64,000 nt of DNA from Sorangium cellulosum (lineage in GTDB: Bacteria; Myxococcota_A; Polyangia; Polyangiales; Polyangiaceae), in NCBI RefSeq assembly GCF_004135735.1, contig NZ_CP012670.1, forward strand, positions 10,053,501 through 10,117,500. Reading direction: 5' to 3'. The translations under genes and the position numbers were made by a program. Under the pieces are notes generated by a model, which was not told the origin of the DNA, did no database searches, and saw nothing but the letters and a program-made list of their open reading frames with translations. This document shows positions 52,809-63,359 of the stretch, one piece after another (the stretch's first letter is position 1; each line of letters opens with the position of its first letter).

Positions 52809-55331
52809 TCACGGAGGACACGAGGGCCCGCCCGCGCCCCCGTCGCCGCGGGCGCGGGGGGACCCGAGCGGCCCGGGATCCGGCGCGGCCCTGGTCGAGG
52901 CGGCGGTGCGGGGCAGATCGACGGTGAAGGTCGAGCCGCGCCCCGGCGCGCTCTGCACCGTGATGCTGCCCCCGTGCTGATCGACGATGCGCCGCACGAT
53001 CCAGAGCCCGAGGCCGAACCCGCCGTAGTGCATGACCGAGGCCGCGCGCTGGAACCGCTCGAAGATGCGCGCCTGATCGCTGGGCGCGATGCCGATGCCG
53101 CGGTCCTCCACCGCGAACCGGACCCGCTCCGCGTCCGCCTCGACGCGCACGTCGACGGGGGCGCCGGCGCCGTACTTCACGGCGTTCGACAGGAGGTTCG
53201 TGATGATCTGCTCCACGCGGGAGCGATCCGCGCGCACGCGGACCTCCGGGCAGCCCAGGAGCCGGACGGGCGTGCCCGGGTGCGACTCCTCGAACCGCTC
53301 GATGTCCTCCCGGAGCAGCGCGACGAGATCGAAATCCTCGACGTGGAGCGGCAGGCCCCGCGCGGAGATCCGCGACACGTCGAGCAGCTCATCGATGAGA
53401 TCGCGCAGCCTGAGGACGCTCCGGTGGATGGTCGAGAGCTTGGCGTCGAGCCGCGCCTTGCTCGGCGCCTCGTGGCCCGGCTGGAACATCCGGCGCAGGC
53501 TCTCGACCTGGAGGAGGAGCGGGGTGAGCGGCGTCCGGAGCTCGTGCGACGCGAGGGAGAGGAACTCGTCGCGCACCTGGACCGCCTCCTTGAGGCTCCG
53601 GAGCAGCCGCTCGCGCTCCTGCTCCAGCCTGAGCTGCTCGGTCTCGTCGCGGGTGTTCATCACGACGCCGGCGGGCAAGCCGTCCGCGTGGCGCAGCGGG
53701 GACGCGTTCGCGGACAGGACGCGGATCGAGCCGTCGGGCCGCCGGACCCGCCAGCGCGCGTTCTCCACCTTCTCCCCGCGCAGGGCGCGGTGCAGCGGCG
53801 TCTGCTCCGCGGGCACCGGCGCGCCGTCCGGCGCGAGGAAGGCCGTCGTGCGCGTCCACGCGTCGACCGTGAGCCCCGTGGCCGACCCGAGCTGCTGCTC
53901 GGCCTCGGGGTTCATCAGGTGGACGACGCCGTGCTCGTCCACCATCACGATCCCGTCGCCGCACTGCCCGACGAGGCGCCGCAGCACGGCGTGCTTGGCG
54001 GCCCGCTTGGCCTCGCTCCGCTGGAGCGCGTCCTCGGCGCGCTTGCGCTCGATCCCCTGCGCGATCGTGTCGGCGATCGCGGCCAGCACCTCGAGCACCT
54101 CCTCGCGCAGGGGCCTCCGCGCGAACATCGCCATGACCCCGACGAGCCGGTCCTCGATGAGCAGGGGATACCCGGCGAAGGCCACCATCCCCTCGCGCCG
54201 CGCCCACTCCTTGTCGCTCACCTGCGGGTCGCTCAGGACGTCGTTGGTCAGGTGCGGCCGGAGCTCCTGCGCGATGCGGCCGATCTTGTAGTGGCCCACG
54301 GGGACGCGGCTGTGACGCCCGTGGAGGTGCGTGTACATCCCGGCGCTGGCGCCGAGCTCCAGCACCTGCTCGCGCTCGTCGAGCAGCCAGATGCGGGTGA
54401 ACGCGGCGTCGAGGTTCCCCTGGATCGCCTCGGCGCAGCGCTGCGCGATCTCCCGCATCGTCCCGGGCCGGGAGAGCGCCGCGGCCACCTCGGCCCGGAG
54501 CGCGCCCGTGAGCGCCTGCATCGCGAGCAGCTGCTCGCTCCGCCGCCGCTCCGTGATGTCGACGAACGTCACGATGGCGCCGGCCAGCCCTCCGCCCTCT
54601 CGGATCGGGCGGGACCAGTACTCGACGGGGAGGCTCGTCCCGTCCGCGCGCCACAGGAGGTCGCTGTCGATGTGCGCGACCTCCTCCCCTTCCCGGAGCG
54701 CGCGGTGGATCGGGCAGCTCGACTCCGGCAGCGCCGTCCCGTCGGCGCGCGTGTGGTGGATGAGCTGGTGCATGTTGCGCCCGACGAGCTCCGTCGCGCT
54801 CCCGTAGCCGAGCAGCCGCGCGCAGGCCCGGTTGGCGAACGTGCACCGCCCCGCGCGATCGATCCCGTAGATGCCCTGCTCGGTCGACTCGAGGAGCGCC
54901 TGCGCGCGCGCCTCGGCCTCGCGGAGCGCGTCCTCCGCGCGCCTGGCCCGCGTCACGTCCGTGGAGACGCCGCGGACGACGGGCGGCCCGCCGCGGCCCT
55001 GCTGCCGGGCGATCTCGCTGTGGAGCCACACCGCGCGGCCGTCGGCGGCGAGCAAGCGGTGCTCGATGTGCTCCGTCGACCCCTCCGCGAGGACCCTGCG
55101 CAGCAGGGCGAGCAGCCGCGGCCGATCCTCGGGGTGCTGTTGCCTCAGGAAGAGCCCGTCGTCGGCCGCCCAGCGCTCGGCGGGGTGCCCGAACAGCTCC
55201 GCCGCCGGGGCCTGCGCCGCGCGCAGATCCAGCGCGTCGCCCTGCACCTCCCAGACGAGCGCCTGCAGCGCGGCGGGGAGCGCTGGACCCTCCAGGCCCG
55301 AGCTCGAGCGCTCTGGCGTTGTTTCCTTCAT
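52809..55331 (-). CDS. PAS-PAS-GAF-PAS sensor histidine kinase (orphan)
   Basis: 840 aa, soluble. PAS 1 (about 15-135), PAS 2 (about 145-265, QGIYGIDRAGRCTFANRAC), GAF (about 285-430) and PAS 3 (about 455-570). HisKA with the phosphorylated His in SLASHELRTPLTP, then HATPase_c with NLLSNAVKYG, DRGIGI and GFGLGLWIV. All catalytic boxes are present. No response regulator is adjacent. The ATG at 55331 (MKETTPER) is used; the frame is open upstream. Confidence 0.92.
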   Translation of the reverse strand: MKETTPERSSSGLEGPALPAALQALVWEVQGDALDLRAAQAPAAELFGHPAERWAADDGLFLRQQHPEDRPRLLALLRRVLAEGSTEHIEHRLLAADGRAVWLHSEIARQQGRGGPPVVRGVSTDVTRARRAEDALREAEARAQALLESTEQGIYGIDRAGRCTFANRACARLLGYGSATELVGRNMHQLIHHTRADGTALPESSCPIHRALREGEEVAHIDSDLLWRADGTSLPVEYWSRPIREGGGLAGAIVTFVDITERRRSEQLLAMQALTGALRAEVAAALSRPGTMREIAQRCAEAIQGNLDAAFTRIWLLDEREQVLELGASAGMYTHLHGRHSRVPVGHYKIGRIAQELRPHLTNDVLSDPQVSDKEWARREGMVAFAGYPLLIEDRLVGVMAMFARRPLREEVLEVLAAIADTIAQGIERKRAEDALQRSEAKRAAKHAVLRRLVGQCGDGIVMVDEHGVVHLMNPEAEQQLGSATGLTVDAWTRTTAFLAPDGAPVPAEQTPLHRALRGEKVENARWRVRRPDGSIRVLSANASPLRHADGLPAGVVMNTRDETEQLRLEQERERLLRSLKEAVQVRDEFLSLASHELRTPLTPLLLQVESLRRMFQPGHEAPSKARLDAKLSTIHRSVLRLRDLIDELLDVSRISARGLPLHVEDFDLVALLREDIERFEESHPGTPVRLLGCPEVRVRADRSRVEQIITNLLSNAVKYGAGAPVDVRVEADAERVRFAVEDRGIGIAPSDQARIFERFQRAASVMHYGGFGLGLWIVRRIVDQHGGSITVQSAPGRGSTFTVDLPRTAASTRAAPDPGPLGSPRARGDGGAGGPSCPP

Positions 55332-55635
55332 TCTGTGATTTCGAGCCTGGCGGGCACTCTCGTGACAACGCACCGACTAGACTAGCATGTGTGCGCCAGG
55401 GGCCCTGTCGTTCCCAGCCCTGCTCAGGCCGTGTCCGGCGCGCGGGGCGAGGCAAACGAGCTTTATTTCCCGATACGCGCCCGCGCTTCAAGCACAGGGG
55501 CGCCCTCGACCACAACGTCGATGAGACAGACCGGCTCTGCGTCGATGGGACAGACCGGCTCTGCCGTATCGATACGGGCGCAGAGCGCCCAGGCGCGGCG
55601 CGCCTCGCCCGACGCGCCGCCGTCGCGCCGCGCGC
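55332..55635. other. Intergenic region, no gene seen
   Basis: 304 bp between two minus-strand genes. It contains two close copies of GACAGACCGGCTCTG (about 55526-55568) and a palindrome CCGTATCGATACGG (55563-55576). No coding. Confidence 0.6.
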
Positions 55636-58074
55636 CTATGGCCCGAGGTCGCACAGGACCGCGGTGTTCCTCAGGCTGGCCAGGCTCGTTTCGTCGCGCA
55701 GCAGCCCCAGGAAGGCCGTGGTGGCGACCCAGCGGCCGTCGCTCCAGATCCGGGGAGGGACATCGAGCTGGCCGTTGGTCGCGAAATGCCTCCAGTCCTG
55801 GTCGAGGGTCCAGGCCGCGCCGTCGGTTCGGCCGAGGTTCGGGCCGCGCAGGCCCGTCTCCGGGTCGTGGGCGAAGAGGCTCGCGACGAGCCGCCCAGGG
55901 GTGCCTGCGAGGTCTGCCACGCCCCCGGGGGGCAGGAGGCGAAGCGCCCAGCCGAGATCGTCGCGCGCGTGGTACGTGGTCCCGCCTTCCTGCCTGTCCC
56001 ACAGGTAAGCTTGCGGCGTTTCCGGAGGACCGATCGGCGCGAGGTCCGTTCCCGTCACGGGAGGCTCGGACCACGCGGCGCCGTCCCACTCCACGAACGC
56101 GGGCCCTGGGCGATCGTCCAGGCGATCTCTCTCGCACCGCGCGACCAGGTGGCGCGCGCCCGCGAGCGCGATGCGCGCCATGAACGCGTCCCTGCCGTTG
56201 CACGGCGATTGGCCCACCCTGGCCCACGCGCTGCCATCCCAGCGGTAGAGCGTGTTCTCCAGCGCGACATAGACGTCCGAGGGCGAGCGCCCCACGACGT
56301 TGGAGGTCACCGAGGCCGGGAGCGTCAGGTCGCGCGTCCAGGTCGCGCCGTCGTGACGGTGGAGCGAGGTCGTGCCGGCGTCGATCGAGACCACGAAGAG
56401 CGTGCCGTCCGGCGCCTGCCACGCCTCGCGGCCCCGGATCTCCTCGGCGCCGGCGACCGGCGTCCACGAGAGGCGGTCGGCGGAGAGGCGCGCGACGCCG
56501 TCGCCGATGGCGTAGAGCTCGTCCGCCGAGCGGCCCGCGAACGTCCTCCACGTGGGCGCGGGCGACTCCACGAGCGATGTCCAGCCGGCCTGATCGAGCC
56601 GCAGGATCTGCCCCCTGCCCACGCCGGCGTAGACGACGCCCGAGCGGTCGATCGTGAGGGCAGGGAAGGTGTTCAACCTGGTCTCCGGATCCGGGAAGGC
56701 GGGTGTCGCGACCCACGCGCCGTCGATCCGGAGGAAGACCCGGGTGCTCCGCACGTCCGGCGTCCCCGTGAAGCACAGCGCCGCGAGCGCCAGCGTCCCG
56801 CCCTCGCCCTCGAGGCTGGTGTAGGTGTCGACGAGGCGATCGTCGCCGCAGTCCAGATCGGGCTGCAGGACGAGCGGGTCACCCGAGATCAGGTAGAGGT
56901 GCTCACCGCTGGAGACGAACACCTCGGTCCCGTTGCCCGCGATCGCCTGGTATCGCTGCGACGTCGGGCCGACGAGCTCTCGCCAGCGGGAGCCGTCCCA
57001 GCGCCGGACGCCGGAGCCGTGGGCCTCGTAGAGGTGCGTCGGGTCGCCCCAGAGCGCGGACGCGTACCCGGCGCCCGCGGGGAGGATGTTGCGCCATCCG
57101 GTCGACGGGTCGTAGAGATAGATTGCCCCGTCGGATGAGGTGATCGCCAGCGTCCCGCCGATGCTGAAGGCGCCACTGGGGCCGTTCGTGAGCTCCGGCG
57201 TCGCGATGGCGTACCAGATCCCGCCGCGCCGGTACGGGAGCGCGGTCGTGCTGTTGACGAGGAGCGCAACCCAGTCCGACCCGGCGACGACGCCGCGGGG
57301 CGATAGCTCCCGCCCGAAGCCTGTCATCGTCCAGCCGCAGGGCGTGAGGTGCATGAGATGGGAGGAGCTGAGGTATTCGCCGTCGGCGATCCACAGCCCT
57401 TCATCCGAGACGGCTGGTCTCGGGTACCTGTAAGCGGGAGGCACCTGCGACCAGCCGGTGCACGCGCCCGCGCGCCAGGGCGGGCGCTGCTCGTAGGGGG
57501 CGCCAGGCGGGAAGACCCACGGGGTGCCGCCGGCGGGCGGCGTCGGATCGCCGGCGGGCGCCTCCACGACACACCCCTCTGCGTCGCTGCCGCCCCCACC
57601 CTCGCCGGGGCCACCAGGGCCAGCGCCGCCGCCTCCTGCGTTGGAGCCACCGCCATTGCCGCCGCCGCCGCCCATGCCGCCGCCGCCCATGCCGCCGCCG
57701 CCCATGCCGCCGCCGCCCATGCCGCCGCCGCCGCCCATGCCGCCGCCGCCCATGCCGCCGCCGCCGCCCATGCCGCCGCCGCCGTCCGGGTCCGTTCCGC
57801 CGTCCGCCTCCGTTGACGGGCCGCCCGCGCCCCCAGCGCCAGCGGGGCCGGGTGGGGTGACGTTCCCCGTATCGCCGGGATCGGGTGGGGTGTTGTCCCC
57901 CGCATCCACGCCGGGATCGGGCGGCGCCGCGTCGGCACCGCCGTCGTCCAGCACAGTTCCGCCGCTCCCGCCCGCCGGGGGCGGGGCGCACGCCGCTGCA
58001 ACCAGGGCTGTGGCCAGCGCGTGCAGCAGGGCGGACGGTCGGCGGGAGAGCGGGCCCAGGGAGCGTGTCGTCAT
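55636..58074 (-). CDS. Large exported lipoprotein with Gly/Met-rich linker and propeller-like repeats
   Basis: 812 aa. Lipobox LVAAAC near residue 30. A disordered segment (about 40-165) holds runs such as GGGMGGGGMGGGG. From about 180 on, beta-propeller-like repeats occur, each with a Trp-centred motif (HRHDGATWTRDLTLP; LYRWDGSAWARVGQ; FVEWDGAAWSEPPV). These resemble the exported repeat proteins common in myxobacteria. Function unknown. Divergent from the kinase at 58506; the 58075-58505 gap contains two short duplications (CGGCAGCGGACGGCC) and no gene. Confidence 0.72.
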   Translation of the reverse strand: MTTRSLGPLSRRPSALLHALATALVAAACAPPPAGGSGGTVLDDGGADAAPPDPGVDAGDNTPPDPGDTGNVTPPGPAGAGGAGGPSTEADGGTDPDGGGGMGGGGGMGGGGMGGGGGMGGGGMGGGGMGGGGMGGGGGNGGGSNAGGGGAGPGGPGEGGGGSDAEGCVVEAPAGDPTPPAGGTPWVFPPGAPYEQRPPWRAGACTGWSQVPPAYRYPRPAVSDEGLWIADGEYLSSSHLMHLTPCGWTMTGFGRELSPRGVVAGSDWVALLVNSTTALPYRRGGIWYAIATPELTNGPSGAFSIGGTLAITSSDGAIYLYDPSTGWRNILPAGAGYASALWGDPTHLYEAHGSGVRRWDGSRWRELVGPTSQRYQAIAGNGTEVFVSSGEHLYLISGDPLVLQPDLDCGDDRLVDTYTSLEGEGGTLALAALCFTGTPDVRSTRVFLRIDGAWVATPAFPDPETRLNTFPALTIDRSGVVYAGVGRGQILRLDQAGWTSLVESPAPTWRTFAGRSADELYAIGDGVARLSADRLSWTPVAGAEEIRGREAWQAPDGTLFVVSIDAGTTSLHRHDGATWTRDLTLPASVTSNVVGRSPSDVYVALENTLYRWDGSAWARVGQSPCNGRDAFMARIALAGARHLVARCERDRLDDRPGPAFVEWDGAAWSEPPVTGTDLAPIGPPETPQAYLWDRQEGGTTYHARDDLGWALRLLPPGGVADLAGTPGRLVASLFAHDPETGLRGPNLGRTDGAAWTLDQDWRHFATNGQLDVPPRIWSDGRWVATTAFLGLLRDETSLASLRNTAVLCDLGP

Positions 58075-58505
58075 CGAGAGAGGCTCCGGCAGCGATCGAT
58101 CGTACCGAGGCGCAGGCCGCTCCGCTGCGTGGGTGCGGCCGCGTCGCACGTCCATGCGATGCGGACGCCTCGCGCTTCATTCAGGGGTCGTTCAGGAGGG
58201 CCAGCATGCGACGCCGAAGAGGCGCCGGTCTCGCTCCTGTGCCGCGGCCACGCCTCGCGTGCGGCCGACGCGCCTCGCGTGCGGCCGGCGCGCCTCGCCC
58301 CGAGCGGCGCGCGATGGGGCGGCCGGCGCGCACGGCGATGCTCCAGGCCGGCCCTCGGCCGACGCTTTGCCACGGGCGCGCATCCCGCTATCAGAGAGGG
58401 CGCTCCTCCGAGCCAGCACGCTTCCGGCAGCGGACGGCCGCGCGCTTTCGGCAGCGGACGGCCGGCGTGCCGGGCGAGGATGGGCGACAGGGGGCAGACG
58501 ACACC

Positions 58506-60113
58506 GTGCGGCTCGGGATCCGGCTTCAGCTCTTGTTCGCGCTCGGCGCGCTGCTCGTGCTGGCGTTCGTGCCGCTCTTCTTCGCCGTGGCGAGCCTCAC
58601 GCGGGCCACCCTGGGCGGCGCGCGCGCCTCGAGCGCCCGCGCGCTCGGCCGCGCGATCGCCGGGCACGTCGTCGCGGCGCGGGCGACCCGATCGGCGCCG
58701 GATCTGCCGCTGCTGCTCGAGGCCCAGCTCGGCCCGGACGGGGCCTCGGCCATCGGCGTCTACGACGCGACCGGGGCGCTCCTCGACCGCGCCGGCGAGC
58801 CGGACGTCGCGGCGGCGCTGCCCGCCTCGGTCGAGGCCGGCGCCGAGGCGACGAGGCCGGTGCGCACGGCGCGCGGGGGCGCCATCCTGGTGATCGTCCC
58901 GGAGCACGCCCGCGCCCCCGCCGCGGCGCCGCCCGGGCGCGCCACGGCCGCGGCGCCGCCCGGGAGCGCGCCCGCCGCGGCGCCGCCCGGGCGCGCGCCC
59001 GCGGTGGGCTCGGTCGCGGTGCTGGTGTCGACCGACCCGTCCACGGTCCCGGCCGCGCCGCTCGTGCGCATCGTGGCGCTCTACACCGGGGTCGTGGCGC
59101 TCGCGCTGCTCGTGTTCGCGTACTTCTCGATGACCCGCCTCGTGGTGCGGCCCATCGACGCGCTGTCGCAGGCCGCGCGCCGCGTGGCCGGCGGGGCGCG
59201 GGACCTGGAGGTGCCGCGCGCCGGCGCCCGGGAGCTCGCCGAGCTCGGGGCGAGCCTCGCGCTCATGACCGGCCGCCTCCGCGCCGACGAGGAGTCGCTG
59301 CGGGCGAAGATCGCCGAGGTCGAGCGCTACGCGACGGACCTGAAGAGCGCGCAGGAGCGGCTCGTCCGCTCGGAGCGGCTCGCCTCGGTGGGGCGGCTGG
59401 CGGCGGGGCTCGCGCACGAGATCGGCAACCCGATCGCCGCGGTCCTCGGCTTCCAGGAGCTGCTGCTCGCGGGCGGGCTCACGAAGGCCGAGGAGCGCGA
59501 CTTCCTCGAGCGGATGAAGCGCGAGACGGAGCGCATCCACAAGATCCTGCGCGACCTGCTCGACTTCGCGCGGCCCGCGGCGCGCGGCGCGCGGGCGCCA
59601 GGGGGCGCGGGGCAGGCGGGGCAGGAGCCCACCGGGTCGGTCGCGGAGGCGCTCGAGGACGTCGTCTCGCTCGTGGCGCCGCAGAAGGTGTTCCGCGGGG
59701 TCGAGCTCGCGCGGGACGTCGCGCCCGACGTGCCGCCCGTGCCGCTGTCGCACGAGCGGCTCGTGCAGGTGCTCCTGAACCTGCTCCTGAACGCGGCCGA
59801 CGCGGTGCCGCGCGCCGGGGGGCGCATCACGGTGCGCGCGGCGCGCGGCGCGGGCGGGGGCGCGCGGATCGAGGTCGAGGACAACGGCCCGGGGATCGCG
59901 GAGGAGGTGCGCGACACGCTGTTCGAGCCGTTCATCACGACCAAGGAGGTCGGCGAGGGGACGGGGCTCGGGCTCGCGGTGTGCCGGGGGCTCGTCGAGG
60001 CGGCGGGGGGCTCGATCGGGGTCGAGCGAGGCGCCGACGGCGGGGCGCGGTTCGTGGTGCTGCTGCCGGGCGCGGAGACCGCGGCGGGCGGCGGGGCCAA
60101 GGCGGCGCCCTGA
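58506..60113 (+). CDS. HAMP-type membrane sensor histidine kinase (orphan)
   Basis: 535 aa from a GTG. Membrane helix 1 (LQLLFALGALLVLAFVPLFF), a periplasmic part with an Ala/Pro repeat (APAAAPPGRATAAAPPG), helix 2 (LYTGVVALALLVFAYFSM) and HAMP (RLVVRPIDALSQAARRV). HisKA with AAGLAHEIGNPIAAVLGF has the NtrB-type H-box, then NLLLNAADAV, DNGPGI and GTGLGLAVCRGLV. An intact kinase with no response regulator in the neighbourhood. Converges on pirin. An in-frame GTG about 40 bp upstream is an alternative. Confidence 0.88.
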   Translation: MRLGIRLQLLFALGALLVLAFVPLFFAVASLTRATLGGARASSARALGRAIAGHVVAARATRSAPDLPLLLEAQLGPDGASAIGVYDATGALLDRAGEPDVAAALPASVEAGAEATRPVRTARGGAILVIVPEHARAPAAAPPGRATAAAPPGSAPAAAPPGRAPAVGSVAVLVSTDPSTVPAAPLVRIVALYTGVVALALLVFAYFSMTRLVVRPIDALSQAARRVAGGARDLEVPRAGARELAELGASLALMTGRLRADEESLRAKIAEVERYATDLKSAQERLVRSERLASVGRLAAGLAHEIGNPIAAVLGFQELLLAGGLTKAEERDFLERMKRETERIHKILRDLLDFARPAARGARAPGGAGQAGQEPTGSVAEALEDVVSLVAPQKVFRGVELARDVAPDVPPVPLSHERLVQVLLNLLLNAADAVPRAGGRITVRAARGAGGGARIEVEDNGPGIAEEVRDTLFEPFITTKEVGEGTGLGLAVCRGLVEAAGGSIGVERGADGGARFVVLLPGAETAAGGGAKAAP

Positions 60114-60146
60114 TGCGCGGGGAAAGGGTCGGCGCGCCCGCGCGGG

Positions 60147-61277
60147 TCAGCCCGCCCTGTCGATCCGCCCGTCCGGATACCGCGCGAAGCGGCCGTCCTC
60201 GCGGCCGTGGACCGGGCCGTCGCTCGGCCAGGGCCATCCGCCGAAGCCGGTCCGCCGGTAATCGGCGTACGCCTGCTGGACCTCCGCCGCAGAGGTCATC
60301 ACGAACGGGCCGTGCTGCGCGACGGGCTCGCCGATGGGCCGGCCCTGGAGGAGCAGGATCTCGGCCTCGTCGGCGCCGTTCTCGAGCAGCGCCGCCGCGC
60401 CGTCGCGGAGCACGATCCGGTGCGCCGCGGGGACGGAGCGCGCCCCGACCCGGAGCTGGCTGCCGCGGAAGAAATAGAGCGCGCGGTTCGCGCCGGGCGA
60501 GGCGGCCGGCAGCGTGAACCGCGCGCCCGGCGCCATCTTGAGCGTCCAGATCGCGACGTCGCTCTCGGCGCGCGCCGCCCACGACCGCGGCGGCGGGGCC
60601 GGGGGGCGGAGGTCGCCGAACGCGCCCGCGACGACCGTGAGCTCGGTGCCTCTCCCGGCCGCGTCGCGCGCGCGCTGCTTCGGGATCGTGCGCTCCCACA
60701 TCATCACGAAGTGGGGATCGGCGAGCTTGTCCGCGCGCGGGAGGTTGAGCCAGATCTGGAAGAGCTCGAGCGGGTTGGGCCCGCCGCGGTCGAGGAGCGG
60801 GAACATCTCCGCGTGGACGACCCCGCGCCCGGCCGTGAGCCACTGGACGTCGCCGCGGCCGTACCGCGCGGCCGCGCCGAGCGAGTCGGCGTGATCGACG
60901 AGCCCGCGGCGCACGAGCGTCACCGTCTCGAAGCCGCGGTGCGGGTGCTGCGGGAAGCCGGGGATCTCGTCGCCGTGGTACATGCGCCAGCCGTCCTTCC
61001 CGGCGAAATCGCGCCCGATGGCGCGGCCGGCGAGCGAGGCGGCCGGCCCCAGCCGCTCGTTGCCGGCCGGGTACGCGTCGTCGTGGTGGACGCAGAACAG
61101 GAAGGGATCGAGGGTCTCCCAGGGAAACCCGAGCGGCGCGACGTCGCGGACGACGTCCTCCAGGGCGAGCGCAGCCTCGTCGCTGCGGGTGGGCGAGGGC
61201 TCGGCGCGGCTGCAAGCGGCCACGACGGGCCCCGCGGCGAGGGCACCGAGGGCGGTACGGCGGTCCATGGTGGCCAT
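60147..61277 (-). CDS. Pirin-family protein, exported
   Basis: 376 aa. N-terminus MDRRTALGALAAGPVVAACS has a twin-Arg and a lipobox, so it may leave by Tat and be lipidated. The pirin bicupin follows with metal-binding His residues in HPHRGFETVTL and GVVHAEMFPL (about 112-170). Cytosolic pirins are quercetinases or regulators; an exported one with an added C-terminal YADYRRTGFGGWPWP is less usual. Function open. Confidence 0.87.
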   Translation of the reverse strand: MATMDRRTALGALAAGPVVAACSRAEPSPTRSDEAALALEDVVRDVAPLGFPWETLDPFLFCVHHDDAYPAGNERLGPAASLAGRAIGRDFAGKDGWRMYHGDEIPGFPQHPHRGFETVTLVRRGLVDHADSLGAAARYGRGDVQWLTAGRGVVHAEMFPLLDRGGPNPLELFQIWLNLPRADKLADPHFVMMWERTIPKQRARDAAGRGTELTVVAGAFGDLRPPAPPPRSWAARAESDVAIWTLKMAPGARFTLPAASPGANRALYFFRGSQLRVGARSVPAAHRIVLRDGAAALLENGADEAEILLLQGRPIGEPVAQHGPFVMTSAAEVQQAYADYRRTGFGGWPWPSDGPVHGREDGRFARYPDGRIDRAG

Positions 61278-61352
61278 CGTAGGGCGCCCCGGCGGCCGAG
61301 AGAACCGGCCTTGCCCTGGATCACCTCGGGATCTCCTCGTCGCGTCGTCGGG

Positions 61353-63359
61353 TCAAGCGCGCTCCCGGACGGGCGACGCCGCCCGGTCGAGGAGCGTGAA
61401 GGCGCGGAGCGCCTCGGCGACACTCCACGCCTGGGCGATGCACCCGCGCGGCGCGAAGGGGGCGTCACCGTCGAAGATCTCGCTGATCGAGCCGAGGCCG
61501 GCGGCGCCGAGGTGGTCGCCCAGCGGCGCGAGCAGCCGGCGGGCCGCCTCGGGATCGCGGTAGACGCGGAGGTGCGCCTCGATGAACGGGCCGATGAGCC
61601 AGCCCCACACCGCGCCCTGGTGGTACGCGGCGTCGCGGCGCGCCTGATCGCCGCCGTAGAACCCGTGATAGGCCGGCTCCGACGGGGCGAGCGAGCGAAG
61701 CCCGTACGAGGTCAGGAGCGCCCGCGCGCACGCGTCGACCACGGCGCGCTGTCGCTCGGGGGAGAGCGGGCTCTCGGGGAGCGACACCGCGAAGATCTGG
61801 TTCGGCCGGAGCGCCGCCTCGGCGCCGGCGGGCCCGTCGAGGACATCGTAGCAGTAGCCCGCGGCGGCGTTCCAGAAGCGCTCGAAGGACGCGAGGGCCT
61901 TCGCCGCCATCCCCTGATATGGCTCGGCGGGCTCGCCGAGGCGGGCGGCGAAGGCGACCATCGCCCGCAGCGCGTTGTACCAGAGGGCGTTGATCTCGAC
62001 CGGCTTGCCGATGCGCGGCGTGATCACGTGATCGCCGACCTTGGCGTCCATCCAGGTGAGCTGCACGCCGTCCTGCCCACCGCGGAGCAGGCCGTCGCCC
62101 GCGTCGACCTGGATCCCGTAGCGCGTGCCTCGAACATGCCAGTCGACGATCTCCCGCAGCACCGGGAACAGATCGCGCAGGAGCCCGTCGTCGCCGGTCG
62201 CCTCGTGACAGGCGCGGACGGCCTGGAAGTACCAGAGGGTGGCGTCCATGGTGTTGTATTCGGGGAGCGCGGCGGCGTCGGGGAACCGGTTGGGCAGCAT
62301 CCCCCGATCCACGAACGCGGCGAACGTGCGGAGGATCGGCGCGGCGATGCTCGCCTGTCCGGTCGAGAGCGCGAGGCCGGGGAGGCTGATCATCGTGTCG
62401 CGGCCCCAGTCCTCGAACCACGGGTACCCGGCGATGACGCTCTTGCCGGGGCTGCCGCCGGGGGTCTGCGCGCGGTCCACGACGAACTGGTCGGCCGCGA
62501 GGACGAGCTGCGAGACCCAGCCGGGGGCGGCGGCCGCGCCCGGCGGCCTCGCTTCGCTCCACGCCGCGAGGAGGGCTCGATCGCGCGCGCGGCGGCGCGG
62601 GAGGGACTCCAAATCCACGGCGGTGACGCCATCTCCGGCGGCGGCGAGGAACACCGCCGTCTCGCCGGGCATGAGGGTTGTCTCGAAGGTCGCGACGTGG
62701 ACATGGTCGTCGCGGTCGAGGAGCCCGCGCGCCGTCTCGGCCGGGAGCGCGAACCCGCGGTAGAGCTCCGACGCGGGGGTGGCCGCGCCGCCCTCCAGCT
62801 TGAGGAACAGCGGCAGCGCGTCGCCGCCCGTGACGACGCGGACGCCGCCCGAGGCGGCGCTGACCGCGGTCGGCCACGCGACGGTGCCGGTGTCGTGGAA
62901 GGCGCGGTTGTTGGCGATGGCGCGCGCGGTGAAGCGCAGCGGCTCGCGGGCCTGGAGCGCGGTGTAGGCGACGTAGGTGACGTTCTGGCCGTGCTCCATC
63001 CAGACGCGCTTTTCGAGCAGCGCGTCGGCGCAGGCGTAGCGCCAGCACGGGATCGAGCCCTCGAGCGCGAAGCGCTCGAGGTGGACGAAGCCGCGCGGCG
63101 CGACGGCGCCGCTCGCCCAGCGGTTGCTCGCGAGGTCCCAGGCCGCGCCGCGGTACGTGACCGCCTCGTCGAGCTTGACCAGCATCAGCCGCCGGTCGAC
63201 GGGCGGCCGGAGGGCGGCGACGAGGAGCCCGTGGTAGCCGCGCGTGAGCGAGCCGGCCACCGTCCCGGAGCCATAGCCGCCGATGCCGTTGGTGACGAGC
63301 CACTCGCGGTCTTCGGCGAGCCCCAGGTCGCCGCAGATCTCCCTCCCCATCCCGATCAT
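61353..63359 (-). CDS. Glycogen debranching enzyme (amylo-alpha-1,6-glucosidase, GH133-like)
   Basis: 668 aa. The N-terminal sandwich domain starts REWLVTNGIGGYGSGTVAG. The C-terminal (alpha/alpha)6 catalytic part has AGYPWFEDWGRDTMISLPGL (about 307-326), then EYNTMDATLWYFQAV and QLTWMDAKVGDHVITPRIGK. It cleaves branch points in glycogen-type glucans. Full length. Cytoplasmic. The gene stops 76 bp from pirin. The upstream neighbour is a broken oxidoreductase. Confidence 0.9.
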   Translation of the reverse strand: MIGMGREICGDLGLAEDREWLVTNGIGGYGSGTVAGSLTRGYHGLLVAALRPPVDRRLMLVKLDEAVTYRGAAWDLASNRWASGAVAPRGFVHLERFALEGSIPCWRYACADALLEKRVWMEHGQNVTYVAYTALQAREPLRFTARAIANNRAFHDTGTVAWPTAVSAASGGVRVVTGGDALPLFLKLEGGAATPASELYRGFALPAETARGLLDRDDHVHVATFETTLMPGETAVFLAAAGDGVTAVDLESLPRRRARDRALLAAWSEARPPGAAAAPGWVSQLVLAADQFVVDRAQTPGGSPGKSVIAGYPWFEDWGRDTMISLPGLALSTGQASIAAPILRTFAAFVDRGMLPNRFPDAAALPEYNTMDATLWYFQAVRACHEATGDDGLLRDLFPVLREIVDWHVRGTRYGIQVDAGDGLLRGGQDGVQLTWMDAKVGDHVITPRIGKPVEINALWYNALRAMVAFAARLGEPAEPYQGMAAKALASFERFWNAAAGYCYDVLDGPAGAEAALRPNQIFAVSLPESPLSPERQRAVVDACARALLTSYGLRSLAPSEPAYHGFYGGDQARRDAAYHQGAVWGWLIGPFIEAHLRVYRDPEAARRLLAPLGDHLGAAGLGSISEIFDGDAPFAPRGCIAQAWSVAEALRAFTLLDRAASPVRERA

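Noticed and set aside
52809..60113. A two-component cluster formed by the two histidine kinases
   Set aside because: They are on opposite strands, separated by an unrelated lipoprotein gene, and no response regulator is present.
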